From contig NZ_JAJERH010000007.1 in NCBI RefSeq assembly GCF_016919725.2, forward strand, positions 53,610-117,609: DNA of 64,000 nt, given 5' to 3'. This DNA comes from Virgibacillus sp. AGTR (GTDB taxonomy: Bacteria; Bacillota; Bacilli; Bacillales; Amphibacillaceae). The notes beneath the pieces were generated by a model that was given only the letters and a program-made list of their open reading frames with translations, had not been told where the DNA came from and ran no database searches. A program made the translations under genes and the position numbers. The first letter of the stretch is position 1; the number at the start of each line of letters is the position of its first letter. Of this stretch, positions 6,836-15,343 are shown one piece after another.

Positions 6836-8359
6836 ATGAAAAAGCCTGGTATACAGTTATCGATGCAAACATCTAGCCTAATTGTTGGATTTATGATCTG
6901 GGTTTTAATCTCATCTTTAATGCCTAGTATTCGGGAAGATATTGTTTTAACATCAGGTCAGGCTTCACTAGTAACTGCAATTCCTGTGATTCTTGGGTCT
7001 ATATTACGTATTCCTATTGGATTTTATGCCAATCGATTTGGCGCACGATGGGTATTCATAGTTAGCTTTATCATCCTACTATTCCCTGTCTATTATTTGA
7101 GTATTGCAAGCTCCTTTACAGATTTATTAATAGGTGGATTACTTCTCGGGGTTAGTGGTGCTACATTTTCTATTGGGGTCACATCGCTACCTAAGTATTA
7201 TCCAAAAGAAAAACATGGTTTTATTAATGGTATTTATGCGGTTGGGAATGCAGGTACGGCCATTACAACTTTTGCAGCGCCTGTTATCGCTCAGTCTCTG
7301 GGCTGGCAAAGCACTATTCGATTATATATCCTTTTAATAATCCTTTTTATTGGATTGAATTTTTTGTTTGGTGATAAACAGGAAACAAAGGTCAAAAATT
7401 CGATGTCTGAGCAAATAAAGGGTGTGTATCGTAATGCTACACTTTGGTTTTTAAGTCTGTTTTATTTTGTAACATTCGGTGCCTTTGTCGCTTTTACGGT
7501 ATTTCTTCCAAACTTTTTAGTGAATAATTATCATTTAGATACAGTAGATGCGGGTTTGAGGACGGCTGGATTCATTGTGTTAGCCACGCTCTTTCGCCCT
7601 TTAGGCGGCTGGCTGGCAGACAAATTCAATGCGTATATTATGTTAATGATTACCTTTATCGGTATCGCATTTTCGGGGATTTTATTGTCCTTTTCCCCAG
7701 GAATTGGCTGGTACACCATAGGGTCTATTGCTGTTGCTATGAGCGTGGGTATTGGGAATGGAACCGTCTTTAAACTTGTTCCTTTATACTTCTCTAAACA
7801 AGCAGGTATTGTAAATGGCATCGTCTCTGCAATGGGGGGATTAGGTGGCTTTTTTCCGCCAATCATACTAACAGCTGTTTATACGATAACAGACCATTAT
7901 TCTATCGGTTTTATGGCTTTATCTCAATTTGCATTCATATGTTTAGTGATCGTCCTGTTTTTATATTACCAAGATCAGATGAATATTGAACGGAAAATTA
8001 TTGAAAGTACTGCAGAAGCAATTATTATAACCAATAAGGATGGTGTTATCCAAAACGTGAATCCTGCTTTTACTCGTGTTACCGGTTTTACAAAAGAAAA
8101 TGTAATTGGCAAAAAACCAAGTATACTACATTCTGGAAAACAGGATGCTGCCTTTTATAAGAAAATGTGGGTCCATATCCATCAAAAGGGATTCTGGGAA
8201 GGAGAAATTTGGAACAAACGAAAAAATGGAGAAATATACAAGGAGTGGCTCAATATAAGTGCCGTTAAGAATAATGTTGGTGATGTTAAATATTATGTAG
8301 GCATGTTTAATGATCTGACAGAATTCAATCAGTCGAAATATAGAGATCATCATAGTTAA
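6836..8359 (+). CDS. narK: NarK-type nitrate/nitrite MFS transporter fused to a PAS domain
   Basis: Residues 1 to about 380 are a 12-helix major-facilitator transporter of the nitrate/nitrite porter family (start LSMQTSSLIVGFMIWVLISS, RIPIGFYANRFGARW after helix 2, a glycine-rich GIGNGTVFKLVPLYF helix, GGLGGFFPP). Residues about 383-500 form a PAS domain with its C-terminal PAC part (STAEAIIITNKDGVIQNVNP, then GFWEGEIWNKRKNGEIY...WLNISAV). Plain NarK proteins are about 390-400 residues, so the PAS tail is an addition. The start at 6836 has AAAGGGG upstream and begins at the first transporter helix; an in-frame ATG at 6674 would translate through both Fnr sites. Probably imports nitrate for respiration under Fnr control; the PAS ligand and what it signals to are unknown. 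No nitrate reductase genes are in the window. Confidence 0.85.
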   Translation: MKKPGIQLSMQTSSLIVGFMIWVLISSLMPSIREDIVLTSGQASLVTAIPVILGSILRIPIGFYANRFGARWVFIVSFIILLFPVYYLSIASSFTDLLIGGLLLGVSGATFSIGVTSLPKYYPKEKHGFINGIYAVGNAGTAITTFAAPVIAQSLGWQSTIRLYILLIILFIGLNFLFGDKQETKVKNSMSEQIKGVYRNATLWFLSLFYFVTFGAFVAFTVFLPNFLVNNYHLDTVDAGLRTAGFIVLATLFRPLGGWLADKFNAYIMLMITFIGIAFSGILLSFSPGIGWYTIGSIAVAMSVGIGNGTVFKLVPLYFSKQAGIVNGIVSAMGGLGGFFPPIILTAVYTITDHYSIGFMALSQFAFICLVIVLFLYYQDQMNIERKIIESTAEAIIITNKDGVIQNVNPAFTRVTGFTKENVIGKKPSILHSGKQDAAFYKKMWVHIHQKGFWEGEIWNKRKNGEIYKEWLNISAVKNNVGDVKYYVGMFNDLTEFNQSKYRDHHS

Positions 8360-8386
8360 TAAGTGATAATTTTGCTTTTTTGTAAA

Positions 8387-8429
8387 AGTGATTTCTATCA
8401 CTGACTCTAGAAAGGAAATAGCTTACATT
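8387..8429 (+). promoter_or_regulatory. Fnr site and -10 of scdA
   Basis: AGTGATTTCTATCACT (8387-8402) has perfectly complementary arms. The predicted -10 for a site at -41.5 falls exactly on TACATT (8424-8429), five of six matches to TATAAT, giving a transcription start near 8436 and a short leader. Confidence 0.7.
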
Positions 8430-8460
8430 GGAGATAAGTTAGGTATTGGAGGTAATCATA

Positions 8461-9150
8461 ATGAATACATTTACGAAAGATCACACACCAGCTCATATTG
8501 TAAAGATGTTCTCGAAGGCCAGTGACTTGTTTAAGGAGCATCAGATTGACTTTTGCTGTAACGGAGACCGCCCTCTTAAGGAAGCATTTGCTCAAAACAA
8601 TCTTGATGGAGATGCGATTTTAAAGGAATTAAATACCAATTATCAAGGATGGCAGGCAAATGATTCTACTGTCGATTGGGGTACGTTCTCTATATCAGAA
8701 CTAGTAGATCACATCGTTCATACACATCATGCCTATTTGTTAGAGGAACTCCCTGCATTAGGGGAATTTGTTACAAAGGTTTTTCGTCGACATGGAGCAG
8801 ATCAACCACATTTAATAGAATTGCATCGATTATACAATCATTTCAAAGTAGAAATGGAGGAGCATACTTTAAAAGAAGAGAATGAACTTTTTCCTTTATT
8901 GAAGGAATACGAATTAAACCCGAATGAAAAGCTGTTACAGCAAATTTATGAGACAATTCATAAATTAGAAAAAGAGCATGACGTTGTTGGAGAAGACTTG
9001 AAGGAAATGCGGGCCATTACCGATGGATATCAACCTCCTGTGAATGCATGCGGTACGTATCAAATTACCTATGCTAGATTAGCTGAATTGGAAGATGATA
9101 CATTCCAGCATGTTCATTTGGAGAATAATATCTTGTTTAAGCGAATATAA
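8461..9150 (+). CDS. scdA: ScdA/RIC (YtfE) di-iron protein, repair of iron-sulfur centres
   Basis: Repairs iron-sulfur clusters damaged by nitric oxide or oxidants. The N-terminal ScdA_N domain holds the HQIDFCCNGDRPL motif (two cysteines). The remainder is a hemerythrin-like four-helix bundle with the iron ligands spread over HTHHAYL, LHRLYNHF, EEHTLKEENELFP, KEHDVV and FQHVHLENNILF. 229 residues, normal. Start at 8461 is set by GGAGG 8 bases upstream. Placement after a nitrate/nitrite transporter under a matching Fnr site fits protection against nitrosative stress during nitrate respiration. Confidence 0.92.
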   Translation: MNTFTKDHTPAHIVKMFSKASDLFKEHQIDFCCNGDRPLKEAFAQNNLDGDAILKELNTNYQGWQANDSTVDWGTFSISELVDHIVHTHHAYLLEELPALGEFVTKVFRRHGADQPHLIELHRLYNHFKVEMEEHTLKEENELFPLLKEYELNPNEKLLQQIYETIHKLEKEHDVVGEDLKEMRAITDGYQPPVNACGTYQITYARLAELEDDTFQHVHLENNILFKRI

Positions 9151-9157
9151 ACGACAC

Positions 9158-9198
9158 AAAAACCGAGAATGACATATCTTTTGTCGTTCTCGGTTTTT
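9158..9198 (+). terminator. Rho-independent terminator after scdA
   Basis: A 17-bp stem (AAAAACCGAGAATGACA against TGTCGTTCTCGGTTTTT, one G-T pair) with a 7-base loop, ending in Ts. Confidence 0.85.
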
Positions 9199-9202
9199 GG
9201 TA

Positions 9203-9330
9203 GTCTAGGAAATTAAAAAATTTGCCGATGTGGATAAATAAGCGCATGTTGAGCTGCGTCCGGCTTCAGATTACTCTGAAGCAAAGACGCTTTCCTGGAT
9301 CTTCAGCTCGCGCTTTTCCTGTAAGGTGTG
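9203..9330 (+). repeat. Family D repeat, degraded copy
   Basis: Shares TAGGAAAT, the GATGTGGATAAATAAG-like block and GCATGTTGAGCTGCGTCC with the copies at 57176 and 62218, then diverges, keeping only GGATCTTCAGCTCGCGC further on. No gene between scdA and the 3' end of nrdG. Confidence 0.55.
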
Positions 9331-9435
9331 ATTCGGATACATCGCACATAGAAAAAGATAAGCGCTCTTTTTACTATTTTATCGTTCCGCTTTTGCTATC
9401 TATTTTAGTTATGTATCCGATCCATGTGTTTCGTA

Positions 9436-10095
9436 TTAGCTCCGTGGGTAAACAAATTCATTTAGGAAATAAGGCACAATGCTTCTATGAGATGCTTTTC
9501 TTTCCTCTACAAAATGCTTTATCTCTGTAAAAAATGCCTCATCTAGCAATGGATATTGCACTGTTCGAACTTGGTCTAAGATTGAGTTATGTTCAATTAC
9601 TGCGTCAACACTTGCGATTAATTGATCAACAAGTTTTTTGCTTGGTGTGATTCCCATAACATCTTTATATATTTGTGCATCTTCTTCTATATCTAATACA
9701 TGATATGGCAGCTTCATATCGATATGGATGCCATCAACAAGGTTTTCCGCGTATAATGCACGAACCTTTTGGTAATAAATTCCGCTAGTTGTTACAATTA
9801 TTCTTCCACCAAAAAGTGCTCTCACTTGTTGCAATAGGTCACGCACTTCATCTAATGGGTTAATCAGAAATTCGCCTCCACTGAACATTATAGCATCGAA
9901 TAAAAAGCCACTTTTCTTCAAATAGTCATATAAATCATTTGTGGTCTTATATTCTTTTGGTGTGTTAGCGATGATTTCCTCATAATTATGACAGCCCAAA
10001 CAATGAAGGGGACAGCCTGACAATGAATGAATCAATAATGTGGTATGATTAGGCAAGTCAGTAAATGTGCGAATAAAGTTATTGTATAATTTCAT
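9436..10095 (-). CDS. nrdG: NrdG: radical-SAM activase of anaerobic ribonucleotide reductase
   Basis: Generates the glycyl radical on NrdD using S-adenosylmethionine and a [4Fe-4S] cluster. The cluster motif CxxxCxxC is present as SGCPLHCLGCHN (C28, C32, C35 from this start), followed by the GGE glycine-rich SAM motif in MFSGGEFL. The start at 10095 begins with the usual MKLYNNFIR strand; upstream starts would lie inside the nrdD coding end. It starts 21 bases after the nrdD stop, and the two form an operon. Confidence 0.92.
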   Translation of the reverse strand: MKLYNNFIRTFTDLPNHTTLLIHSLSGCPLHCLGCHNYEEIIANTPKEYKTTNDLYDYLKKSGFLFDAIMFSGGEFLINPLDEVRDLLQQVRALFGGRIIVTTSGIYYQKVRALYAENLVDGIHIDMKLPYHVLDIEEDAQIYKDVMGITPSKKLVDQLIASVDAVIEHNSILDQVRTVQYPLLDEAFFTEIKHFVEERKASHRSIVPYFLNEFVYPRS

Positions 10096-10115
10096 TGTGA
10101 TGTTATCACCGCTAA

Positions 10116-12059
10116 TTAACGGTGGACAGCCTCCTTCAACGCAGCTTCTTTTAATCGTTTTCTCATCGCCCAATCGTATCTTCTCGCTTTTGACCAGAAG
10201 TTATATCTCCCTTCATAATATCCCTTATCATCTACATGGACGTTGTTTCTGGAGATCATTTTCAAATAACCAATAACTCTGCTGAAAGTTGCAATGTCTT
10301 TTGATTCACAGACGGGACAACGATGAATGTTCTTAGCATCTTCAGCAATGATTTTCTGACCGCAACTCATACAAGACGTAATCGTTGGTGTCAATGTAAT
10401 ATAATTAATCGGTTTTTCAAAAATTTTATCCAAGTATTTGGCTAAGGCTTCTGGTTTTACTTTTACTTCAAGAAAATGATGTAATACACTGCCGGATGTA
10501 GCATAGCCTTGGAATTCAGCACTGTTTTCTAATTGTTCTGCGAAATCATCTTCAGAAAATGGAGTCATACAGCCGCTAGTCAAGTAAGGATTATCTCCTT
10601 CACCTTGTACATAGATTTCACGATTATTTGCTTTTGCCCATTTAAGGTCATGGCGTGCAAGTTTAATGGCAGCATTTTCGGCAGGGGCATACTCAATTCC
10701 ACATGCCACGTTATCTCTCACAATAAATTCATTTACAATCTCTGTCATGTATTGCATAATTTCGTGAGCAATCATTTTACCATTTTTATCTTTAATTCCA
10801 TCCTTATAGCCTAAATTAATGAGACCTTCATTCATACCAGTAAGGGCGAATACATTAAAATAGTTTTTCAAGTTTTTATTAAAGGCGAAAAAAGTCGGAT
10901 ATAATTCTTTGTTTTGTTCAATCCACTTTCTCTTTTCCATGTGGGCTTCCTGCATAACTTCCATATACTCACGTATCTTCACTTTGACGAGATTCATATC
11001 ATGTCCGAATTCCAAAAGCACCCTGTTCATGTTTAAATTGAGCACCTGTACAGCACCTGTGGAGCCTGTTGATGATCCGAAAACACCACCACCGGCTTTC
11101 GATAGTGTCTCTAAGTTGATTTGCAGCCTACAACAGAGACTCCTACTCACTTCTGGATCCTTTGCTTGAATGAGTGGATTTAATGCTTTGTAATATGGAT
11201 CCTTAAATGGCTTTGTTTTAAAGTTCTCAAAATATACACCACCCCAATGATACATTTTATCCAGTAGTTCGATAAATAATGGGTTTTGGTAATCAAAATG
11301 ATCATCAATTTGGACTGTCAATAATGGGAAAGTAAAAGGAATTCCATCACTGCCTGTTCCATTTTTCATTACATTAATAATTGCTTGGTTGATACGATCA
11401 AAGTAAGTTGCTGGTATATCCTTATACTGGATATTTCGTCCTTCACCACCGATAATGATATATTGTTCTTTTATTTCTTCAGAAGGTTTCCCAAACTCTA
11501 ATGTAATATTAGAAAAACTACTTTGTGCCCCAGATCTAAGTGGCATATTTAGTTCCCAGATAAGACTTTGAAATAGCCCTACGAGTTCTTCATCTGTATA
11601 CGTAATACTACGGCGCTCCTCATCAAACAAATAAGAAGCTGCAATGGTTGATAGTTGTGCTAACATAACTGCACCTGAGACTTGCTGTGATACTAGTGTA
11701 ACAACATTACTAAAATGTCGTAATAAAGTTGACATCCGCTTAGTTGGTTTGGATGAGATCATATTTTTAGCCAGCGATGGTATACCTTTTGTAGCAATAT
11801 CCTTACAGCTAATGGATACACAATATGGTGCAAGCTGTTTATCGTGTACATAGACAATTCCCTCATCATATAACTCTTTTATTTTTAATGGGAGAATATG
11901 ATTAAAAAGAAATTCTTCCTCCGCATGATTGGTTAAATTATGCCTTAAAAGTGGTAAGGAATAAACATAATTACTGTTTTCGTGCCTAAGATAATCTGTT
12001 TGCTTGTTTTCTTGTTGCAATGTAAATTTGTCGATAATATCAATCGTATTTTGGAACAT
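10116..12059 (-). CDS. nrdD: NrdD: class III anaerobic ribonucleoside-triphosphate reductase
   Basis: Makes deoxynucleotides without oxygen through a glycyl radical. Recognisable parts are the active-site cysteines in the barrel (YCVSISCKDI near residue 80 and SRSLCCRLQINL near 310), a C-terminal zinc site with two CxxC pairs (CMSCGQ, CPVC), and the glycyl-radical loop SRVIGYL close to the end. 647 residues. I see no N-terminal ATP-cone, which many NrdD proteins use for allosteric control, so this looks like a cone-less form (inference). The C-terminal tail after the glycyl site is Trp/Tyr/Arg-rich. The promoter has two NrdR boxes and an Fnr site. Confidence 0.94.
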   Translation of the reverse strand: MFQNTIDIIDKFTLQQENKQTDYLRHENSNYVYSLPLLRHNLTNHAEEEFLFNHILPLKIKELYDEGIVYVHDKQLAPYCVSISCKDIATKGIPSLAKNMISSKPTKRMSTLLRHFSNVVTLVSQQVSGAVMLAQLSTIAASYLFDEERRSITYTDEELVGLFQSLIWELNMPLRSGAQSSFSNITLEFGKPSEEIKEQYIIIGGEGRNIQYKDIPATYFDRINQAIINVMKNGTGSDGIPFTFPLLTVQIDDHFDYQNPLFIELLDKMYHWGGVYFENFKTKPFKDPYYKALNPLIQAKDPEVSRSLCCRLQINLETLSKAGGGVFGSSTGSTGAVQVLNLNMNRVLLEFGHDMNLVKVKIREYMEVMQEAHMEKRKWIEQNKELYPTFFAFNKNLKNYFNVFALTGMNEGLINLGYKDGIKDKNGKMIAHEIMQYMTEIVNEFIVRDNVACGIEYAPAENAAIKLARHDLKWAKANNREIYVQGEGDNPYLTSGCMTPFSEDDFAEQLENSAEFQGYATSGSVLHHFLEVKVKPEALAKYLDKIFEKPINYITLTPTITSCMSCGQKIIAEDAKNIHRCPVCESKDIATFSRVIGYLKMISRNNVHVDDKGYYEGRYNFWSKARRYDWAMRKRLKEAALKEAVHR

Positions 12060-12105
12060 GCATAAACCTCTCCTTTAGACTTATGTATCTTGTTAATCTT
12101 CTATC

Positions 12106-12159
12106 ATCCTAACACAATATATAGCGTTTGTTTGTGATTGAAGTCACTATATATTGATG
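12106..12159 (-). promoter_or_regulatory. nrdDG promoter: two NrdR boxes, Fnr site and -10
   Basis: NrdR boxes (consensus ACACWATATATWGTGT) appear as ACACAATATATAGCGT (12112-12127) and TCACTATATATTGATG (12144-12159). They start 32 bases apart, about three helical turns, the usual tandem arrangement. An Fnr palindrome, AGTGACTTCAATCACA on the minus strand (12133-12148), lies between and overlaps the distal box. A site at -41.5 predicts the -10 at 12111-12106, which reads TAGGAT on the minus strand, with a start near 12099. This suggests induction without oxygen and repression when dNTP/ATP levels are high. Confidence 0.72.
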
Positions 12160-12200
12160 TGATTATAGAAGCAACAGGTAAAAATGATCAAAGTCTTAAG

Positions 12201-12228
12201 CCCCCTACTGATTGAAGTTTCACTTTAT
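12201..12228 (+). repeat. Family A repeat, terminal fragment
   Basis: Only the last 28 bases of a family A unit remain (CCCCCTACTGATTGAAGTTT and CACTTTAT), 21 bases before the modA Fnr site. Plus orientation. Confidence 0.65.
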
Positions 12229-12248
12229 TATGAGTGATTTTTAAATAA

Positions 12249-12290
12249 TGTGATGAAAGTCATTGCTAAGTAGTATGAAAGATTATAGAT
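12249..12290 (+). promoter_or_regulatory. Fnr-like site and -10 of modAB
   Basis: TGTGATGAAAGTCATT (12249-12264) has one perfect and one partial half-site. The -10 predicted for a site at -41.5 is about 12286-12291; TATAGA at 12284-12289 lies within two bases of that. This would link molybdate uptake to anaerobic growth. Confidence 0.5.
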
Positions 12291-12317
12291 TATTATCTAT
12301 AGAATAGAGGTGGAAGC

Positions 12318-13112
12318 ATGAAAAGGATTACGTTAGGCATTACGCTTATTCTTATTCTTATGATTATTACGGCGTGTTCCAATAAACAGAGTACAGGTCC
12401 ATCTTCAGATAAGAAGGGAAATGTTGAGTTAACTGCCTCAGCAGCAGCAAGTTTGAGGGATGGAATGGAAGTTATTCAACATACCTATCAAGAAGCGCAT
12501 CCAGAGGTGGATTTAAAAATTAATTTTGGAGGGTCTGGTTCTCTGCAACGTCAGATCTCTCAAGGAGCACCGGTGGATATTTTTTTCTCAGCAGCAGTAG
12601 ATAAATTTGATCGATTAATCGATGAAGGAAAAATTGCAAAAGAAGATGGCGTAGATCTTCTTGGGAATGAACTTGTATTGGTTGTTCCCAAAATTAAAAG
12701 GTCTACTATTACAAGCTTTCAAGATCTTGTAAAGAAAGAAGTAGGTAAAATTTCCATAGGTATACCTGAATCCGTGCCAGCTGGGAATTATGCCAAGGAA
12801 TCTTTAAAAGAGATGAATATATGGAAAGATATAGAATCAAAAATAGTTTATGCAAAAGACGTTCGGCAAGTATTGTCTTATGTTGAAACGGGTAATGTTG
12901 ATGCTGGAATGGTATATAAAACAGATGCTATCGTTTCTAATAAAGTGAATATTGTCTCAAAAGCCAATTCAGAGACACATTCCCCTATTACTTATCCAAT
13001 TGGAATCATCAAGACTTCAAAAGATAACAAAGCAGCAAAAGATTTTTATAATTATTTACAAACCAACAAGGCATTGAAGGTATTTGAGGAATATGGATTT
13101 ACTACAAAATGA
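12318..13112 (+). CDS. modA: ModA: molybdate-binding lipoprotein
   Basis: Extracellular substrate-binding part of a molybdate ABC importer. It has a lipoprotein signal peptide with lipobox near residues 17-20 (IITAC), then the ModA sequence pattern: TASAAASLRDGMEVI, FGGSGSLQRQISQGAPVDIFFSA, and IGIPESVPAGNYAKE. 264 residues. It ends 7 bases before modB. Supplies molybdenum for the cofactor made by the mob/moe genes. Confidence 0.93.
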   Translation: MKRITLGITLILILMIITACSNKQSTGPSSDKKGNVELTASAAASLRDGMEVIQHTYQEAHPEVDLKINFGGSGSLQRQISQGAPVDIFFSAAVDKFDRLIDEGKIAKEDGVDLLGNELVLVVPKIKRSTITSFQDLVKKEVGKISIGIPESVPAGNYAKESLKEMNIWKDIESKIVYAKDVRQVLSYVETGNVDAGMVYKTDAIVSNKVNIVSKANSETHSPITYPIGIIKTSKDNKAAKDFYNYLQTNKALKVFEEYGFTTK

Positions 13113-13119
13113 GGTAGTT

Positions 13120-13773
13120 ATGCAAAAATTTTTGAGTCCAATATGGTTGTCTATAAAGGTGACGGCCATATCTGGTGTTGTAGTTATTTTAATCGGGACA
13201 ATAGTAGGACGATTTTTGGCCAGAAAGACGTTTAAAGGAAAAGCATTATTAGAAACCATCATTATGCTTCCAATGGTTCTACCTCCCACGGTCGTCGGAT
13301 TTTTGCTAATCATCCTATTTGGAAAGAATAGCATAGTTGGACAGGCTACTGAATGGCTGTTTAAGCAACCCCTTATATTTACATGGTGGGCTGCTGTTAT
13401 AGCTTCTGCAGTTGTTGCCTTCCCACTTGTGTATCAGTCTGCCAAAACGGGCTTTCAAGGGATCGATCTTAGTATTGAGGAAGCAGCAAGGGTAGACGGA
13501 GCAAATGAATGGAAGATTTTCTTTCTGATTTCCATTCCGTTGGCTTTCCGCTCTCTGGTATCAGGGAGTATATTAAGCTTTGCGCGTGCCTTAGGCGAAT
13601 TTGGCGCGACGTTAATGTTTGCTGGTAATATTCCAGGAGTAACACAGACCATTCCTATGGCAATTTATATAGCGCTTGATTCAGGGAATATCGAATTGGC
13701 ATGGCTATGGGTGATCTCGATAGTTATCATCTCCTTTTACATGTTACTAATGGTCCGAATAAAACAAGAATAA
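13120..13773 (+). CDS. modB: ModB: molybdate ABC transporter permease
   Basis: Membrane channel of the molybdate importer, with about five hydrophobic segments and the EAA loop EEAARVDGANEWKIFFLISIP that docks the ATPase. 217 residues. The start at 13120 has a GAGGT site that overlaps the modA stop. No ATP-binding subunit (modC) follows. The B. subtilis yvgL-yvgM pair also has none, so the ATPase is probably encoded elsewhere. The 292 bases after the gene show no further gene. Confidence 0.93.
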   Translation: MQKFLSPIWLSIKVTAISGVVVILIGTIVGRFLARKTFKGKALLETIIMLPMVLPPTVVGFLLIILFGKNSIVGQATEWLFKQPLIFTWWAAVIASAVVAFPLVYQSAKTGFQGIDLSIEEAARVDGANEWKIFFLISIPLAFRSLVSGSILSFARALGEFGATLMFAGNIPGVTQTIPMAIYIALDSGNIELAWLWVISIVIISFYMLLMVRIKQE

Positions 13774-14065
13774 TGAGTGTAAAAGTAAAAAATGAGGCAT
13801 GAGTTAAGCGGACCTGAGCCTCCTTAAGAATTTTATGGTAGGTTACTTTCAGAAAAGGATTTTATTCCCTTCATCTTTTAAGCTGACTTAACAGTTTAAA
13901 AGAAATCGCATCGTTAACTACCTGAATGTGGAGGGATTAATTGCCCATAAGAGCTCGATTAGTTTAACTAGCCATTGGTAGAGGCTCCCCCTCTGATGGA
14001 TGTTGAATGTTAAGTTACTAGGATAACTAGTTCATATCTACGAATAATTATAAGTTGGTGTAAAC

Positions 14066-14449
14066 ATGACAAAATTATTGCTTAATATATGTGGAACTTT
14101 TTCACTCGGATTAGGGGTGTTAGGCATTGTTGTTCCAATTCTTCCAACAACCCCATTCCTTTTACTATCTGCAGCATGCTACGCTAAAGGTTCACTGAAA
14201 TTGTATCATTGGCTATTGGCGAACAGGCTTTTTGGACCTTATATCCAAAATTATCGTTCAGGTAAAGGTATACCATTAAAAGTGAAAATAGTAAGCATTT
14301 TGTTCTTGTGGCTATCTCTTTCCTATAGCATTATTTTTATTATTCCATTAATTAGTATTAAGTTCATATTGCTACTGGTAGGGTTGTTCTTTACTGGAGT
14401 TATACTTAAACAAAAAACATATAGAAGTAGACTACATGGATCTGTTTAA
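14066..14449 (+). CDS. YbaN family (DUF454) small membrane protein
   Basis: 127 residues with the family signature at the start (GLGVLGIVVPILPTTPFLLLSAACYAKGS), then WLLANRLFGPYIQNYRSGKGIP and two C-terminal membrane segments. The function of the family is unknown; it is widespread in bacteria. It lies alone between modB and a convergent dehydrogenase. Confidence 0.85.
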   Translation: MTKLLLNICGTFSLGLGVLGIVVPILPTTPFLLLSAACYAKGSLKLYHWLLANRLFGPYIQNYRSGKGIPLKVKIVSILFLWLSLSYSIIFIIPLISIKFILLLVGLFFTGVILKQKTYRSRLHGSV

Positions 14450-14503
14450 ATAGTTATAGTTGCTGCAAGTTGTTTATTTAAGAAATTTTTAGTGTCTATT
14501 TAC

Positions 14504-14565
14504 CATAAAAAAACACTCTCCTTTAGCGATTTAGTGTACAAGCTGTTTGCGTAAAGGAGAGAGTC
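14504..14565 (-). terminator. Terminator of the SDR gene
   Basis: CTCTCCTTTAGCG (14516-14528) pairs with CGTAAAGGAGAG (14550-14561); on the minus strand the hairpin is followed by a run of seven Ts, so it ends the SDR transcript. Confidence 0.7.
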
Positions 14566-14584
14566 GTAGGCCTTAAAGATAGGC

Positions 14585-15343
14585 TTATAATGTTAATCCA
14601 CCATCGACAACAACAATGGAGTCAGTCATATAGCTTGCTTTATCAGATGCTAAGAAGGTAACCATTTCGGCAAGCTCATTTGGTTCAGCATAACGCCCCA
14701 TTCTCATATTTGATATTTCCTCAGGAACGTAACCATCTTTTTCGAACTGATCTGCAACACTAGCTGTTAGCGCTGTTTGTACACCACCTGGGCAAATACC
14801 ATTGATTCGAATTCCTTTATTAGCATATTCTAATGCAGCACCTATCGTTAGACCAATGACGGCATGCTTGCTAGCAGAATAAACAGCCACACTGTGCTCT
14901 GGACGAACACCAGCTGTAGAAGCAGTATTAATGATCGAGCCACTTCCCTGTTTTTCCATTACCTTTAATACATATTGTAATCCGAGAAATACACCTTTTA
15001 CATTAACCGACATAATGCGATCATACTCTGCTTCTTCTACCTTTGTAAAAGGAGCAAACTTTTGGATAATCCCTGCATTATTAAAAAATATATCAATACG
15101 TCCGTATACTTCCATAGCCTGATTAACATAATTCTGTACATCTTCGTTTTTGGAAACATCTGCTTGGACGAAAATACCTTCTCCACCCTGTTCTTGTACA
15201 AGTTTTAAGGTTTCATTCCCTGTTTCTTGGTTAAAGTCAACTAGTACAACCTTTGCACCGTGATTAGCTAGCTTTAGACTACTTGCTCTACCAATACCAC
15301 TGCCAGCACCAGTAATTACAGCAACTTTGTGTGCTAATTCCAT
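14585..15343 (-). CDS. Short-chain dehydrogenase/reductase
   Basis: Rossmann-fold NAD(P)-dependent oxidoreductase of 252 residues. It has the cofactor loop TGAGSGIGRAS (residues about 12-22), D37 after the second strand (LVDFN, which favours NAD), the NNAGI motif, the catalytic Ser in INTAST, and the YxxxK pair (YSASKHA). The ending MTDSIVVVDGGLTL is typical. The substrate cannot be told. It is divergent from the AraC-type regulator at 15508, which may have controlled it. AAGGGGGA precedes the ATG. Confidence 0.9.
   Translation of the reverse strand: MELAHKVAVITGAGSGIGRASSLKLANHGAKVVLVDFNQETGNETLKLVQEQGGEGIFVQADVSKNEDVQNYVNQAMEVYGRIDIFFNNAGIIQKFAPFTKVEEAEYDRIMSVNVKGVFLGLQYVLKVMEKQGSGSIINTASTAGVRPEHSVAVYSASKHAVIGLTIGAALEYANKGIRINGICPGGVQTALTASVADQFEKDGYVPEEISNMRMGRYAEPNELAEMVTFLASDKASYMTDSIVVVDGGLTL

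Noticed and set aside
9050..9400. Riboswitch or tRNA in the gap after scdA
   Set aside because: Only a terminator hairpin and a degraded repeat are present; no cloverleaf or known aptamer core.
9222..9530. 102-codon plus-strand frame before nrdG
   Set aside because: Runs through family D remnant sequence and over the 3' end of nrdG on the opposite strand; no domain seen.
12170..12317. Moco riboswitch before modA
   Set aside because: The leader is short and consists of a repeat fragment, an Fnr-like site and a promoter; no room for the aptamer.
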